Shown piece after piece: positions 42,836 through 42,868 of a stretch of DNA of 42,868 nucleotides; positions within the stretch are counted from its first letter, which is position 1, and each line of letters starts with the position of its first letter. The notes beneath the pieces are model-generated. The model saw nothing but the letters and a program-made list of their open reading frames with translations. It ran no database searches and was not told the origin of the DNA. The position numbers and the translations under genes were made by a program. This stretch comes from a virus. The DNA lies in IMG/VR virus record IMGVR_UViG_3300017779_000027, positions 1 through 42,868 of that record. One strand, given 5' to 3'.

Positions 42836-42868
42836 ATGCCTGGAAGCGAAAGACAAAATAATATGTTC
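42836..42868 (+). CDS. Start of a further gene (partial)
   Basis: An ATG one base after the previous stop opens a frame reading MPGSERQNNMF to the window end. Only 11 residues are visible, so no function can be given. The tight spacing makes it likely to be a real, co-transcribed gene. Confidence 0.5.
   Translation, partial: MPGSERQNNMF

Noticed and set aside
1-42868. tRNA genes, integrase, attachment sites or insertion sequences.
   Set aside because: None was visible by eye; intergenic gaps are short and no integrase- or transposase-like protein is encoded. A tRNA scan would be needed to exclude small RNA genes fully.

Overview
The window is a gene-dense, AT-rich stretch of a double-stranded DNA phage genome. 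All supported genes read left to right, and many are separated by only a few bases or overlap as TAATG. The gene set (terminase, portal, putative scaffold, capsid, neck/adaptor, tail hub, putative ejection proteins, no sheath and no recognisable tape measure) points to a podovirus-like, short-tailed phage, in the broad style of P22/T7/crAss-like phages. No replication, transcription or integration genes are present, and genes run off both ends, so this is part of a larger genome. A Bacteroidota (probably marine flavobacterial) host is inferred. Most starts are preceded by A-rich leaders instead of a strong Shine-Dalgarno sequence, and the giant tail protein carries GCTDPxAxNYxPxATxDDGSC repeats, a type familiar from marine Bacteroidota and their viruses. 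Neither observation is proof.

Layout. 1-1.1 kb: the end of an unknown charged protein and a small unknown gene. 1.1-2.9 kb: a chaperonin operon, GroEL overlapping GroES. 3.0-3.8 kb: two tandem paralogous small proteins. 3.8-5.5 kb: a winged-helix-like protein, a small HExxH protein, a Pro-rich/poly-Gly protein and a 3TM-type holin. 5.5-7.2 kb: a small virion-type protein, a LamG/lectin-like protein and two short conserved proteins. 7.2-7.7 kb: a gene that reads through only with a -1 frameshift at an A AAA AAG site and may hold two GroES-like folds. 7.7-15.3 kb: the packaging and head block (putative TerS, TerL, portal, acidic putative scaffold, major capsid), closed by a strong UUCG terminator. 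15.4-18.5 kb: head-completion/neck genes. 18.5-28.2 kb: a 3229-residue tail hub whose C-terminal part carries about 24 Cys-rich repeats and a fibronectin-like domain. 28.2-30.5 kb: two tail-type proteins. 30.5 kb: a GNAT-like protein. 30.9-40.9 kb: three putative internal/ejection proteins, the last a 2397-residue polyvalent protein with HExxH and HAD-phosphatase motifs. 40.9-42.9 kb: a cassette of exported or membrane proteins (outer-membrane-like protein, TM/coiled-coil protein, thioredoxin fold lacking CxxC, holin-like protein) and the start of one more gene.

How the genes may work together (inference). GroEL/GroES, and perhaps the frameshifted gene, would fold the capsid or the unusually large tail and ejection proteins. 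The terminase fills heads through the portal. The hub with its Cys-rich arm, together with the LamG protein, would contact the cell surface. The ejected proteins would cross the envelope. The membrane proteins at either end of the window would act in lysis or envelope remodelling. No endolysin was recognised.
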